From assembly GCA_024195265.1 (NCBI GenBank), contig JAJLRJ010000004.1:43941568-44005567 (forward strand): DNA of 64,000 bases, in the 5' to 3' direction. Shown here piece after piece: positions 35,350 to 46,900 of the stretch. Numbering within the stretch: position 1 is the stretch's first letter; every line of letters begins with the position of its first letter. This DNA is from Dendrophyllia cribrosa (taxonomy: Eukaryota > Cnidaria > Anthozoa > Scleractinia > Dendrophylliidae). A model generated the notes under the pieces. That model saw only the letters and a list, made by a program, of their open reading frames with translations. It did no database searches and had not been told where the DNA came from. Position numbers and translations under genes: made by a program.

Positions 35350-36110
35350 GCGTTTTTCGTGAATGTATGTAGACTGTTTATTCATTCAGGCATTCATGAC
35401 AGCTCACTTAGTAGTATCTTATTTAAGGCTGTCAACATTGGAACTGTGTCACGCGTGACATTGTACTCAACCAGACTGAACTGCTCTTTGAGTTATGATA
35501 ATAAGTATGCGTTGTTATCTTTGTGTAATCAATGCAAAGTTATGCCTTATCGGGCCTCACATGCTAGTTTGCATGCTTTATACTGTGCCATTAATAGTGC
35601 ATTGTTTGTGGTCTGTAATCAATACAAAGTTATGCCTTATCAGGCTTTTATACATAGCTGCGTGTTCGCGTGTTCTCTCCCTGTACAGCACCTTGTGTTG
35701 CCGTGAGTTCACCATTTGCTTATCTCAGTTTACTGTGCTCTGTTTTTCTCCCACCTCACCCCCCCTTATTAATAAAGCTGGACGACGGGCTTGGGTGCAC
35801 ACCTGCCACTTAGCGTTGCACGTAGCAGGCTGGGTGGGACCCTGACCCCACCTTAGCCTTACACTAGCCGGGTGTGGCATGCGCCACACTCGTTGGCTCA
35901 TCCCTTAGTTTTATTGCATTTTACCAGGTGTGGGATGCCCCACACTTGTTGGCTCATCCATTACCGGCGGGGTGTGTTGCTGCCACCCCCTTTATATTAC
36001 CGTTGCAGGGTGTGTCGCTGCCACCCTTATTTTAGTCCAGGGTGCACCCAACAACCTTGGTCCCATTTACTGCCAAAACATTGTGTGGTTCTCTTGTGTA
36101 TTTACTTATA
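35350..36110. repeat. C-rich block with imperfect direct repeats, possible solo LTR
   Basis: AATCAATRCAAAGTTATGCC occurs twice (about 35528 and 35618). A segment with CACACTYGTTGGCTCATCC occurs twice (about 35887 and 35940). GGTGTGTYGCTGCCACCC occurs twice. AATAAAGCTGG near 35770 could be a polyadenylation signal. The base composition is unlike its surroundings. No coding domain is adjacent to confirm an LTR element. Confidence 0.35.
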
Positions 36111-36130
36111 AGCGGGAAAGTTGTTAATTA

Positions 36131-36267
36131 GTAATTGAACTTCGTGTCGTACATTTCAGGAGTAATCGTGCTCGTAATTTCAAATCGTCCTCGCGCTACG
36201 CCGCTTGGCCGATTTGCAATTACTTGCCCAATTACTCCCTGAATTGTTCTCCACTCAGTTCAATTAC
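36131..36267. mobile_element. diverged hairpin MITE
   Basis: The ends GTAATTGAAC and GTTCAATTAC are inverted. It is related to 28832-28972. Confidence 0.6.
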
Positions 36268-37092
36268 TATTACAAATAGCTAGGCACCCATTCGAAGCTA
36301 TCGGGATAGCGGGGGTAAATCAGTAATAGGAATACGGGATACTTTTGGGTAAAATACTAAGGATATGGCGAGAAACGGAACTCAGCGATATTGAGCAACA
36401 AAATTGGAATGCAAGAATACAGGATATTTAGGTATAAAATAATAGATCAAACAATGCAACATTAATGCCATCAAATCTGCTTTTAATTACCGTCGGTTAT
36501 ACTAGCCCTGCATTTTCAATTGTTTGATTTACACTTCGAGTGACGTGTAGTTCAAGCATCCCTTCTCAGTTTTAGGAGATCCAGAGAGAAAGTTACCACG
36601 AACCTAGTGTTGAGAGGTACTCTGCATTTTTTAATTTGTAAAATAGAAGTTAAGCGGGATATGTATTAAGTAACTGTATCCCGTTTCAATACTTTCAACC
36701 CTTTATTTGCTTGACAGAAAATGTTTTCATTTAATCGGGCCAGTCCGAAAAGAAAAATAATTTGTTTGTCTGTAAGTTCTCTAGGATGCATGCAATCTGG
36801 TGCAATCTGAACGCTAAAATTTGGCAAACACCAGGATTTCATTGTGGTCAACAAAGTAAGAAAAACTTTATGACCTTTTCCACCTTACAAACAAAAATTA
36901 TCAAACTTGAAGAAAATAACAAAGACCAAATTCAATCGCAAATAATTTGACCATTTTGGTGCTGTTCATTTGGTTTGTTAACACCATGTTGGAAAGTAGG
37001 ATTTTGTACATGCAGTCTATTATAGAGATACAAAGATTACCACTCACTTTTGATCCGGGCTTTTGATTTGGTTATTGGTCAATTTCCGACTT

Positions 37093-37960
37093 AACCCTTT
37101 CACTCCCAGAGTCAATTATGGAGACATGTAACTTTTAAGTCTGTTGATGAAATCCTATGGCATGGTGTGACCATTCAAATGAAACCTCTTCAGCAGTACT
37201 TTTGCATGGTACCATTTGTTCTAACTTTTGAGTCTGTTGATGAAATCCTATGGTGTGACCATTCAAATGAAACCTCTTCAGCAGTACTGCATGGTACCAT
37301 TTGTTTCAACTTTTGAGTCTGTTGATGAAATCCTATGGTGTGACCATTCAAATGAAACCTCTTCAGCAGTACTTTTGCATGGTACCATTTGTTTCAACTT
37401 TTGAGTCTGTTGATGAAATCCTATGGTGTGACCATTCAAATGAAACCTCTTCAGCAGTACTTTTGCATGGTACCATTTGTTCTAACTTTTGAGTCTGTGG
37501 ACGAAATCCTATGGTGTGACCATTCAAATGAAACCTCTTCAGCAGTACTTTTGCATGGTACCATTTGTTCTAACTTTTGAGTCTGTGGACGAAATCCTAT
37601 GGTGTGACCATTCAAATGAAACCTCTTCAGCAGTACTTTTGCATGGTACCATTTGTTCTAACTTGCGAGTCTGTGGATGAAATCCTATGGTGTGACCATT
37701 CAAATGAAACCTCTTCAGCCGAGTACTTTTGCATGGTACCATTTGTTCTAACTTTTGAGTCTGTGGACAAAATCCTATGGTGTGACCATTCAAATGAAAC
37801 CTCTTCAGCAGTACTTTTGCATGGTACCATTTGTTCTAACTTGTGAGTCTGTTAATGAAATCCTATGGTGTGACCATTCAAATGAAACCTCTTCAGCAGT
37901 ACTTTTACATGGTACCATTTGTTTTTCAATATTTTACAAATTGAAATTTGGGATTTCAGC
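37093..37960. repeat. 88-bp satellite, about nine to ten units
   Basis: Units contain TGTGACCATTCAAATGAAAC and TTTGCATGGTACCATTTGTT at 88-bp spacing. The left edge is the TTAACCCTTTCACTCCC end of the MITE at 6964. The right edge is its CAATATTTTACAAATTG segment. Reading frames across it on both strands are repeat artefacts. Confidence 0.95.
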
Positions 37961-38882
37961 ACTGCGATACAATTCACGTAATTAACACATTGGACAAAAT
38001 AATGTTGTGTATGGATATTTAGCTACAAAGACAGAAACAAATCCATGAATGAACGTGTGGAAATTGAATACAACTTTGCCAAGTACTGCCAGGAAAAAAA
38101 GAAAACATATCCAAACTTCATTCTAGTTTATTAAGGCTGAAAAGGGAAAACATAAAATTTGAAATAAATAGACAAGTTTGTACAGCTGCAGGGCCCGTGG
38201 TAGCTTATGAATCAAACAGTTCATAAAATTTATACATTAACTCTCCTTTGACAGACATTGAAAATGTACAGATATACGGGTTTTCTTCTCTAGAAATGGG
38301 AATTTTCTCAAGATGTCGGAAACACCAATGGAGAAAGATAATAAATGAAATTATTCAGAAATTCGAACGCAGCTAAATATATTTAAATGCTCTCCCAAGG
38401 TATACTGTTTTTTTTTTTTCATTACAGCTGACAATTTAACTCATTGACTAGTAACAAAACATTCCAATTCACCAAAAACTATAAACTATAAACTAAACCA
38501 AAAAATTCCAGAGTGGAACTGAGAAGGTAAGGCAAGGTTCTATAGGTTATCCAAATTAAATTGATCTCACTATAGAAAACCAATTAAATAATTATTCAGT
38601 CCTCGTAGTAAAATGAAACTTGAGAAAACGAAAGAAAGCAAATTTATAAATCTCTGTACACTGAGCATAACAGAAGCAGTAGTTTGGAGATAAAAGTGTA
38701 GGATTGCAAGGATAGAAGTGGATTACAGTTCATCAAATTTGATTTTGTGACAGGCGGTAAAAATAAAATCAATATTATCATTCTAGTAAAATTTTGTGAT
38801 TTTTACACATCATTTTCTCTTTATATTTCTTTGCTTTTATGACTATTGGCAATTTTTTCTATTTCAAGATAGTAAAACAAGC

Positions 38883-39545
38883 TTAAAGGGGCATTGTCAT
38901 GCAGATTCTGCTGTGTTTTGGTCAAAATACACCAAATAGTTGACAAGGTACCTTTGCTCAAACATAAAATTGTTCTTAGAACACCAAGAAGAAAATATCA
39001 AGTGATTTATTCAAGGAGGAACAAACCATAATGCATTTTTTCTGCGTTTTTTCCACGACACTTGGGAGGAACTTGAAAAAATTGGCCAATTTTTTCAAAT
39101 TGCAATCCATTTCCATCCTGGCCATCCGCAGCCATATAGATAACGAATACTTATTTCTGTGCACTGGTAGAGTATTTGTTAACAAAACTGGACCATTATT
39201 TGTAGGTTTCCATTGAAACAAATATGTTTTTTTGGCTTTTCAAAGTGATACTAAAAATAAATGAATGGGGTTAGTTTCTAGAGAAACTGTGGTGCTGCGT
39301 CGGTGGGGGGATGAAACACGAGAATTTAGTTTTATCGACTGAGTCGATAAGGTAAATTGACCACCGTAAAAAGATTCAAATAGCTGACGTTTCGAGCGCT
39401 AGCCCTTCGTCGTCGCTCCGACGAAGGGCTAGCGCTCGAAACGTCAGCTATTTGAATCTTTTTACGGTGGTCAATTTACCTTATCGACTCAGTCGATAAA
39501 ACTAAATTCTCGTGATACTAAAAATAGGTGACATAGCCCCTTTAA
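38883..39545. mobile_element. MITE with AAAGGGGC ends carrying a palindrome
   Basis: The ends are inverted around TTAAAGGGGC / GCCCCTTTAA. The last 200 bp are occupied by the perfect palindrome at 39317-39514. GTGATACTAAAAATA occurs on each side of it (39246 and 39512), suggesting a duplication linked to the insertion. Confidence 0.65.
39317..39514. repeat. perfect palindrome, 96-bp arms, 6-bp loop
   Basis: Arms 39317-39412 and 39419-39514 match at every base around the loop TCGCTC. The arms carry GACGTTTCGAGCGCTAGCCC, a type of end segment I associate with Penelope-like retroelements (recollection, not verified). Confidence 0.95.
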
Positions 39546-40089
39546 ATTAAGCTTTTGTCCATACATGTAATTATGACACACAATACATCAACAAGGACAT
39601 TGTTCCTTTAATCAGACAGCTACATCAAATTATGTAACAAAAAATGGTATTGAGAACTAATCAGTTTTATAATTTTGTTACACAACAGACATGATTAATG
39701 ACTAAACTTGTGGTGAAAATTTGCTTCCTATTTCACAAAATTGCTAGTAAGTTCAATATGTACATGTACATTCCTGGTTACTTAGGAATAAAATGAGTGA
39801 GGAAAGAAATAAACCAAATGAATATGAATGCAAAAAAATAGTGTAAAAGAATAAAAATAATTCTGTGAAAATTGGATTTTGGCAGCTGTCATATTCTTCG
39901 ATACACTTTATCTTTAGTTGTCAAGATTTGAATCAAAGTTATCCATTGCCCCAAAAGACACTAAAGTTCAACATTATACATGAACTAGGATTAGATATTT
40001 TCAAAAAATTCTATTGATAGTCTTAATAAAGAATTAAAACCGCAAGCCGGAGTGAAATCTTGAGTCATGAGATATGCTTTTCCGTCTTT

Positions 40090-40765
40090 GGATTCAGGAA
40101 ATCCTAAAGTGTGACCAAATGAAAGCTACTGTTTATTACACTGTAAAAGGTGGTTCTCACTTGAGTCTGTGGATGAAATCCTAAAGTGTGACCATTCAAA
40201 TGAAAGAAGCTGCCACATAAATTTTTCCTTTACTTGTGGACAATTCTGCCAGCTATGCAGGCTAAAATGAAAGCTACTGTGGCCAGTTTATTATACTGTA
40301 CAAGGTGATTATAACTTTTGGGTCTGTGGATGAAGTCCGAATTGTAACTTCCTGTGGTACTGTTTATTATGCTGTACAAGGTGGTTCTAACTTTTGGGTT
40401 TGTGGATAAAATCCTAAAGTGTGACCATTCAAATGAAAGCTACTGAGCAGTACTTTCCTGTGGTACTGTCTATAATGCTGTACAAGTGGTTCTAGTTTCT
40501 GAGTCTGTGTATGAAACCCTAAAGTGTGACCATTCAATGAAAGCTATAATTGAGCAGTACTTTCCTGTGGTACTGTCTATTATGCTGTACAAGGTGGTTC
40601 TAGTTTTGAGTCTGTGGATGAAATTCTACAGTGTGACCATTCAAATGAAAGCTCTTTAAAAACACTTTCTTGTGGTGCTGTTAATTTTTCAGTACTTCAT
40701 AAAATAAAACATTGAAATGTTTCCTGAATTTTGATTTTGGCCACTCTAGGAGTGACAAAGTAAAG
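40090..40765. repeat. diverged second block of the 88-bp satellite family
   Basis: About seven looser copies carry AAAGTGTGACCATTCAAATG. The right edge, CCACTCTAGGAGTGACAAAG, looks like the inverted counterpart of the TTTCACTCCCAGAGT left end at 37098. Confidence 0.85.
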
Positions 40766-40996
40766 GGGATAGAAAATTAAATGATGAGAGGTGAATTGAC
40801 AGATTTCCTTGTAACATTCCACATGCTTCGTTTCAACTGGACTTACATATCAATCATCCCACAATATTGTCAAACTTGACATCCAAAGGAACTATTACTT
40901 TTTACTAACTATAGAAGTGAAAGGCAGGTATAGCTGAACAAATTAGCCCTGATTTAAGTCATGTGTTCTATTTTTATCTACATGGCATGCAGTGTA

Positions 40997-43900
40997 CTAC
41001 ACACTGCTTAGTTTAACCAGCCCCCTTTCACTGTCAGCCTGAAGACTGTCTTGTTCTTGGGCTCTTGATAACAAGTTGTTTTGTTCTTCTTCAGCTTTCT
41101 TAGTATCACGTGTAACACCATTCTTTGGGCTTAATTGCGTTGGAGACTGAAAAATACAAAGAGAGGCAGCATGTTCATAACCAACTCCTACTTCAAAATG
41201 ACATTTAAATGACATTTGTAACCCACACTTAAAGGGTGGTTTATTACTGGGTACTGTAGTGAAATCGTATACGATAATGCAAACACTCAATTGTAAAAAA
41301 ACCCTTGTGTTTTCAGTTATGGGTCAATATTATTATGAAAAGACTATGACCAAAATCATCCTGTTCTTCTGGGGAGGGGTAACATACAAAGCTACAAATG
41401 GAATGTTAAAAAACGTCCTTTACCTCGTTGTAGCCAGAATTTCATCAAGTTTTGTCATTTGTCAGTTAGGTGTATATGACTTTATGAAAATTTATAGATG
41501 ATTTCATGAAATAGAACAAACATGAACAACAGGTAAAGAATTAAAGAGAAAGATCATTTACAGTTATGCAGAAACTTACAAGGCTAAGTGAGGAGTTGTA
41601 GATTGATCCTGAAAAAAAAGTCAGACTTTAACATGACCTTTGAGAATACTGCCAGTGCAAATGTCGTCCTTTACGCTATGAAGCCACACATCAGTGTGGG
41701 TCAATAATGTTGTGAATTTTATAAGATTACACTGGCATAGCAATGTGGCTGAGCAATGCATTGTTGCATCTTGAAAATACTAATATTTTTGACAACTTCA
41801 CTTAAGAGGTTCTTTATGCTTTAGCTACAGAGTATGTGGTAGGAAGAAGCTCACCATAGGTGCTGCCGTTGTCGTCCTTACTGCTCCATATTTGTCTGAT
41901 TCAGGGGGTTCAGGTATGATTACGCCTCTTCTGTTTATTAAACTAAAATATTTAACAACAGTGAGCAATAAGATTTCAAAATGCTGCCACCTCCAGACAG
42001 TTCTGGCAGCTCTGTAAAAGAAACAAGACTGACTTTTGTGCACGAATGTTTGCTCCACGTTATATGCTTCAATAAAAATTGTAATTTCCAAGCTCTAAAT
42101 GTTTGTATATCACTGGAAAGTATGATAACCTTTTGCAGATGTTCTTGCAGATAAGCCACACACTTGATTCTGAGTGAAAATTTTGGGCAAAAAGGTGCGT
42201 CTTATACCCTTACATGTATACAGCTATTTCAATTAACGTTGTCGGGTGAAAGCTCAAAGCTCAAAGCTCAAAGCTCAAAGCTCAAAGCTCAAAGCTCAAA
42301 GCCTACAAGTCAAGACCGAACGAGTAAACCGAGTGCCTGTTCCAGGCATGCAGATAGTTGGGAGTGGTGAAACGAACAGAAACGGCGCGAATGAGCGATA
42401 AGACGAGCGGGAAAAACGTTTATTTTGCGCCGCTTCCAACTATCTTGGCTTGTAGCTTTATATGGCGTTCCATCCCCGCCAAAATTCAAACATGTTGTTC
42501 TTCAATCCAAACCTTCAATTCAATCATTCTGTCTTGTAATTCAATGATGCACTTCTTCAATTCAAACATTCAATTGGGCGATTCAAACATTCAATTGGGC
42601 GATTCAAACATTCAGTTCGGCAATTCAAACATTCAATTGGGCGATTCAAACATTCAATTGCGCGATTCAAACATTCAGTTCGGCGATTCAAACATTCAAT
42701 TGGGCGATTCAAACATTCAGTTCGGCAATTCAAACATTCAATTGGGCGATTTAAACATTCAATTCGGCGATTCAAACATTCAATTCGGCGATTCAAACAT
42801 TCAATTCGGCAATCTATGGATCTTGTTATCTGTTGTGAAAGCCCATCATCTCCGCAGAGGCTCAAATGGAGTTTTCTGGAAACAGAGAATCTGTTGAGCG
42901 AAATAAGTGCATGTACAAAAAAACCAAGAAGACAGATGCTGGAGCTCAATCAGTCATGTCTTTTGCATCTACACTCATCTTGTGTATCTAAATCACCCTA
43001 ATTCCTTTTCTCTGAGCTGATGTGGAGACGAGCTAAAGCCCCAAAAAAGATTTTTATGTTTACAGAACTGGAGAACATTGGCCTTCAGCAGCCAAATTTA
43101 ATAAAGTAATAAAAGATTACATTTAGTGGCAGAGAAATCTAGCTATCACTGGTTGATTCACCTGCAAGCTTTTTTGACTTTTGGGCTACTTGTAGATCTC
43201 CCTTGACCTTTGCAATAACAGTGCAAATGCTCTGCCCTGAGCAAAACAGTCATGTAGATGCTAAGAGTGATTTTATCAAAGAGTTGCACAGAAAGCCACA
43301 ACACATATTTCAACATTTCATAAGACATCATTTCTCTTAATTTTTCTTCCCTGTTCAGTCTTAGATTGATTCAAAATGTCTAGTCAAGCTTGTATATAAC
43401 GGAAATATTGTACTTGTAAGTTTGAAATGTCCAAAAGATTTCATTAGTGAAGTCAAAGATTTGTGAATTAAAATACCATTCAGATTGATATTTGGCTGTA
43501 AATAACATCTAATCAATAACATATCATGGTCAGCCCTTGCACACAAATATATCTCGGTCAGTATCTCAGTGCACATTAAATTCTAACAAAACTCCATTGA
43601 AATCCACCTTCACATTTCAAATAGATTCCAGGAATAGCCCGCCAGAAATGTAAAAATGTGGTCTTAAATTGTTATCTATACCTTGAATTCTGGATGCAAA
43701 AACTCGGCATCGGCCAGACTAGCCATTAATATGATGATAACTTTAAAATGCCAGCTGATGTAAGCTTATTCATAAGCCTCCAACTATCTGATCACGAATT
43801 ACGACGATTATTACCATATCCACGACTCGGAAACTGCCGAAAGTTTAACGATAACATCTAACTACTCCTCGCCAAAAGAAAAACGTCCAACTTCCGAAAT

Positions 43901-46900
43901 GAGACAGCATGAATCCTGCCTTTTCTCGCACCGTGTTCTTTATATTGCAGATGCACGTCCGCCATTTTGAAAAAACTCTGAGCCTGCGCAGAACAACCGG
44001 AAGTCCTAGATTAGGACTCCTGCGTCCCCGTCCCCAGTTCCCCTTGGCCCTCGTACTCAGGCTCTGGCGGTTAAGAGGGTCAAGCGGCTCGAATTGAATG
44101 CCGGTTGCCGAACGTCGAATTTGAATGTTCGAATGTTTGGATTGCCGAATTGAATGTTTGAACTGCCGATTTGAATGTTTGGATTGCCGAATAGAATGTT
44201 TGGATTGCCGAATTGAATGTTTGGATCGCCGAATTGCCGCATTGTATGTTTGGATTGCCCAATTGTATGTTTGAATCGCCCAATTGAATGTTTTAATCAC
44301 CGAATTGAATGTTTGAATTGCCCAATTGAATGTTTGAATCGCCCAATTGAAAGTTTGAATCGCCCAATTGAATGTTTGAATCGCCGAATTGAATGTTTGA
44401 ATTTCCCAATTGAATGTTTGAATCGCCGAATCGAATATTTGAATCGCCGAATTGAATGTTTAAATTGCCCAATTGAATGTTTGAATTGCCCAATTGAATG
44501 TTTGAATTGCCCAATTGAATGTTTGAATCTCCCAATTGAATGTTTGGATTGCCAAACTGAATGTTTGAATTGAAGAAGTGCATCATTGAATTACAAGACA
44601 GAATGATTGAATTGAAGGTTTTTTATCGAAGAACAACATGTTTGAATTTTGGCGGGGATGGAACGCCATAGCTTTAAGCTTTCATCCGACAACGTTAATT
44701 GAAATAGCTGTATGCAGACAACTGTTATGTCTCAGCACAGGAACATACCTAGGATGAAGAGGTCCACAAAGCACTGCAGCACAGTTTTTCCACATTGAGC
44801 CCTCATTATATGGATTGATATTTCCTTGACCACTCCGTGAAGAAAATGATCCTTTTATCTGTCAAATCAACGATGATGTTGTTTCAGTCAATTAAAACAT
44901 GATGTCATGTGACCACCAATGCTTTTTGCAATTTGAAACTATAGTTACCATATAAACATTTCACATTTGTTAACAACAAATATATTTTACAATTAGACTA
45001 TTAAAATGTTGTCACAAGGTTGAGCCATCATATAATAAAATTAATAAATTATTATTAATAATTTTGTAAACCATTGTAATTCACATCTCACAAGACATGA
45101 TTTTTGAAACAATTTATGAGAGGTTGGCGTTGTATTTCATTTGGTAATATTATTGTATGGCATCCCTGAATCTACTGTACGTTACATTCTACTTTATTTT
45201 TTATATCAGGTTGTCCTTATAAGTTGCTGGCATACAAGCATGTATACATTATGGGTTGCCAAGAAATATCCATACTTCCTGGTCCCCCGTAGAAGCTCAC
45301 TGGAAATTCTGAGGGGGAGGGGGCATCAAAAGTGCAAGTGTTGTAAGGAAAGTACTGTATGAAGCTAAACTGAAATTTGGGGGGGGGGGGGGGGATTGTG
45401 GTGCTGAAGCAAAACCCTTCCATGGTATTGGGGAAAGTACATGAATGGACATCTTTTGGAACAACACATTTATGCACACAAGAGGGAAGATACAGGACAG
45501 TGAGTTAAACTGTGACTTGCCCAACAATACAACACAGGACAAACTGCCAATGACAACTAGTCAAGACTGTTTTTTTAACACTTACATCTTCATTTGTAGT
45601 TTGGTTAGAAGCAACTAAATATGAATGAAAGCCAGTTAACCCAACTATTGACCATATTGAGAAAAAACAGATGATGGCTTCTAAGATAGTAACAACAGTC
45701 AAGGAAATTAAAACTTTATACTGTATGAAATAAGTATGGGTAATAATATTATTACAATGGCTTGCTTGTGGCTCAACATTAGGGAACTAGTTGCACAACA
45801 ACAAGAAGGTTAATGTCTCAGATCACAAGATCAGCAACCGGAAGACTGATGTTACATGTACATGTACTTTTAAAGTATCACAGACAAGAAAAAATGCTAA
45901 TTGTTTACGATTTACTAATTAAGGATATCTAGCAGGAGATTGTTTCATAGCAGAAATAAATGATTCGTCTCCTCTAGACACTGCAAAAAAGAGAAATACA
46001 TGAAAATCTATGAGACAAAAGTATATTAAGTTTTATTGTCGAAGTACAAGTCACATAAACAGAACAGTCTCTACATTGGAAGGTGGGCTTCATATGGTTT
46101 TATACTGCATGAAAAATCACCTTTACCACACACCTTTGACATACAGTGTATGTTAAAGGTGGCAAAGGCCGTCCTTGTCAAATCTTTGTCATGGGTGGCA
46201 AAGGCCATCTTTGATTTAAAGGGGCACTGTCCCACCGAAATAACAAAATTTTGCTTACTTTATTTCCATGTTATATCACCAAATGCAACCAAATATACAA
46301 CTTAATTGGATACAAAGATTCTATAGAGCAAAACAAAAGCAGTAGTTTGGAGATAAAATGCAGGATTGCATTGATGGAAGTGGATTACAGTTCATCAAAT
46401 TTGATTTTGTTACAGGCGGTCAAGAAATCAAGTTAAATCAAAATTGCCATTTTTGTGTAATATTGACTTTTTTGGCAGTTATTTTGTCTGTAATATTTCT
46501 TCACTTTCATCACACTTTTGGCAATTTTTCCTTCCTATTTGAAGATAATAAAGTAAGCTTAAAGCAAGCTCCTGGCCATAATCATGAAAACACAATATTT
46601 CAGCCAGAACACTGTCCATGGAGTTAGTGCAGCTTGGACACTTCTTGATCACATTTGATGCCTGTGTTTTACAACTTTAACACACTTTTGATGGAAATCA
46701 AATGTGGTCAAAGCTAACTTTTCATGCAGTGTTATTACTTACTCAAATGAGACTGACGTCACTTTTGCTGGGTGTCTTTTAGAACTTCAGGAACATGCAA
46801 ATTCCATGGTGGTTGAGTAAATGCGAAATTTATAGCCGCAAAAAAGAAAGTTTTTCCTTCATTGGATTAATGAATGGTTTGGACAGGTTAATTAACCCAT

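Larger units (their letters stand above)
33386..40996. other. gene-free stretch between the second GPCR and the ZDHHC14-like gene
   Basis: It contains a retroelement-like tail (34548-34620), a perfect hairpin MITE (34681-34831), a C-rich block with internal repeats (35350-36110), an 88-bp satellite in two blocks, and a long palindrome inside a MITE. I see no coding exon. The two flanking genes are transcribed in the same direction. Confidence 0.6.
42219..44712. mobile_element. MITE split by a 2.2-kb nested element
   Basis: The outer ends are TACAGCTATTTCAATTAACG and its inverse, the same family as 8941-9176. The inner element (42459-44670) has inverted ends TATGGCGTTCCATCCCCGCC and is flanked by GCTT on both sides (42455-42458 and 44671-44674). 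It lies in the eighth intron of the ZDHHC14-like gene. The outer MITE also carries an AAAGCTC array (about 42250-42302) with about eight units, against two in the other copy. Confidence 0.9.

Noticed and set aside
37301..37985. Series of 60-90-codon ORFs on both strands
   Set aside because: They are products of the 88-bp satellite, shifting frame from unit to unit.
42358..42949. 179-codon (+) and 130-codon (-) ORFs with heptad repeats
   Set aside because: They arise from a 21-bp array inside a transposon. The frame is open only because the unit is divisible by three.
45370..45395. G tract as a possible regulatory element
   Set aside because: Simple homopolymer run in an intron with no other supporting signal.
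45681..45720. GT-AG acceptors near the TM4 exon (CATACAG, AAAG, TTAG)
   Set aside because: Joined directly to exon 5, CATACAG and TTAG give an immediate stop. AAAG stays open but loses about ten residues of the luminal loop. The AT-AC solution fits both frame and family.
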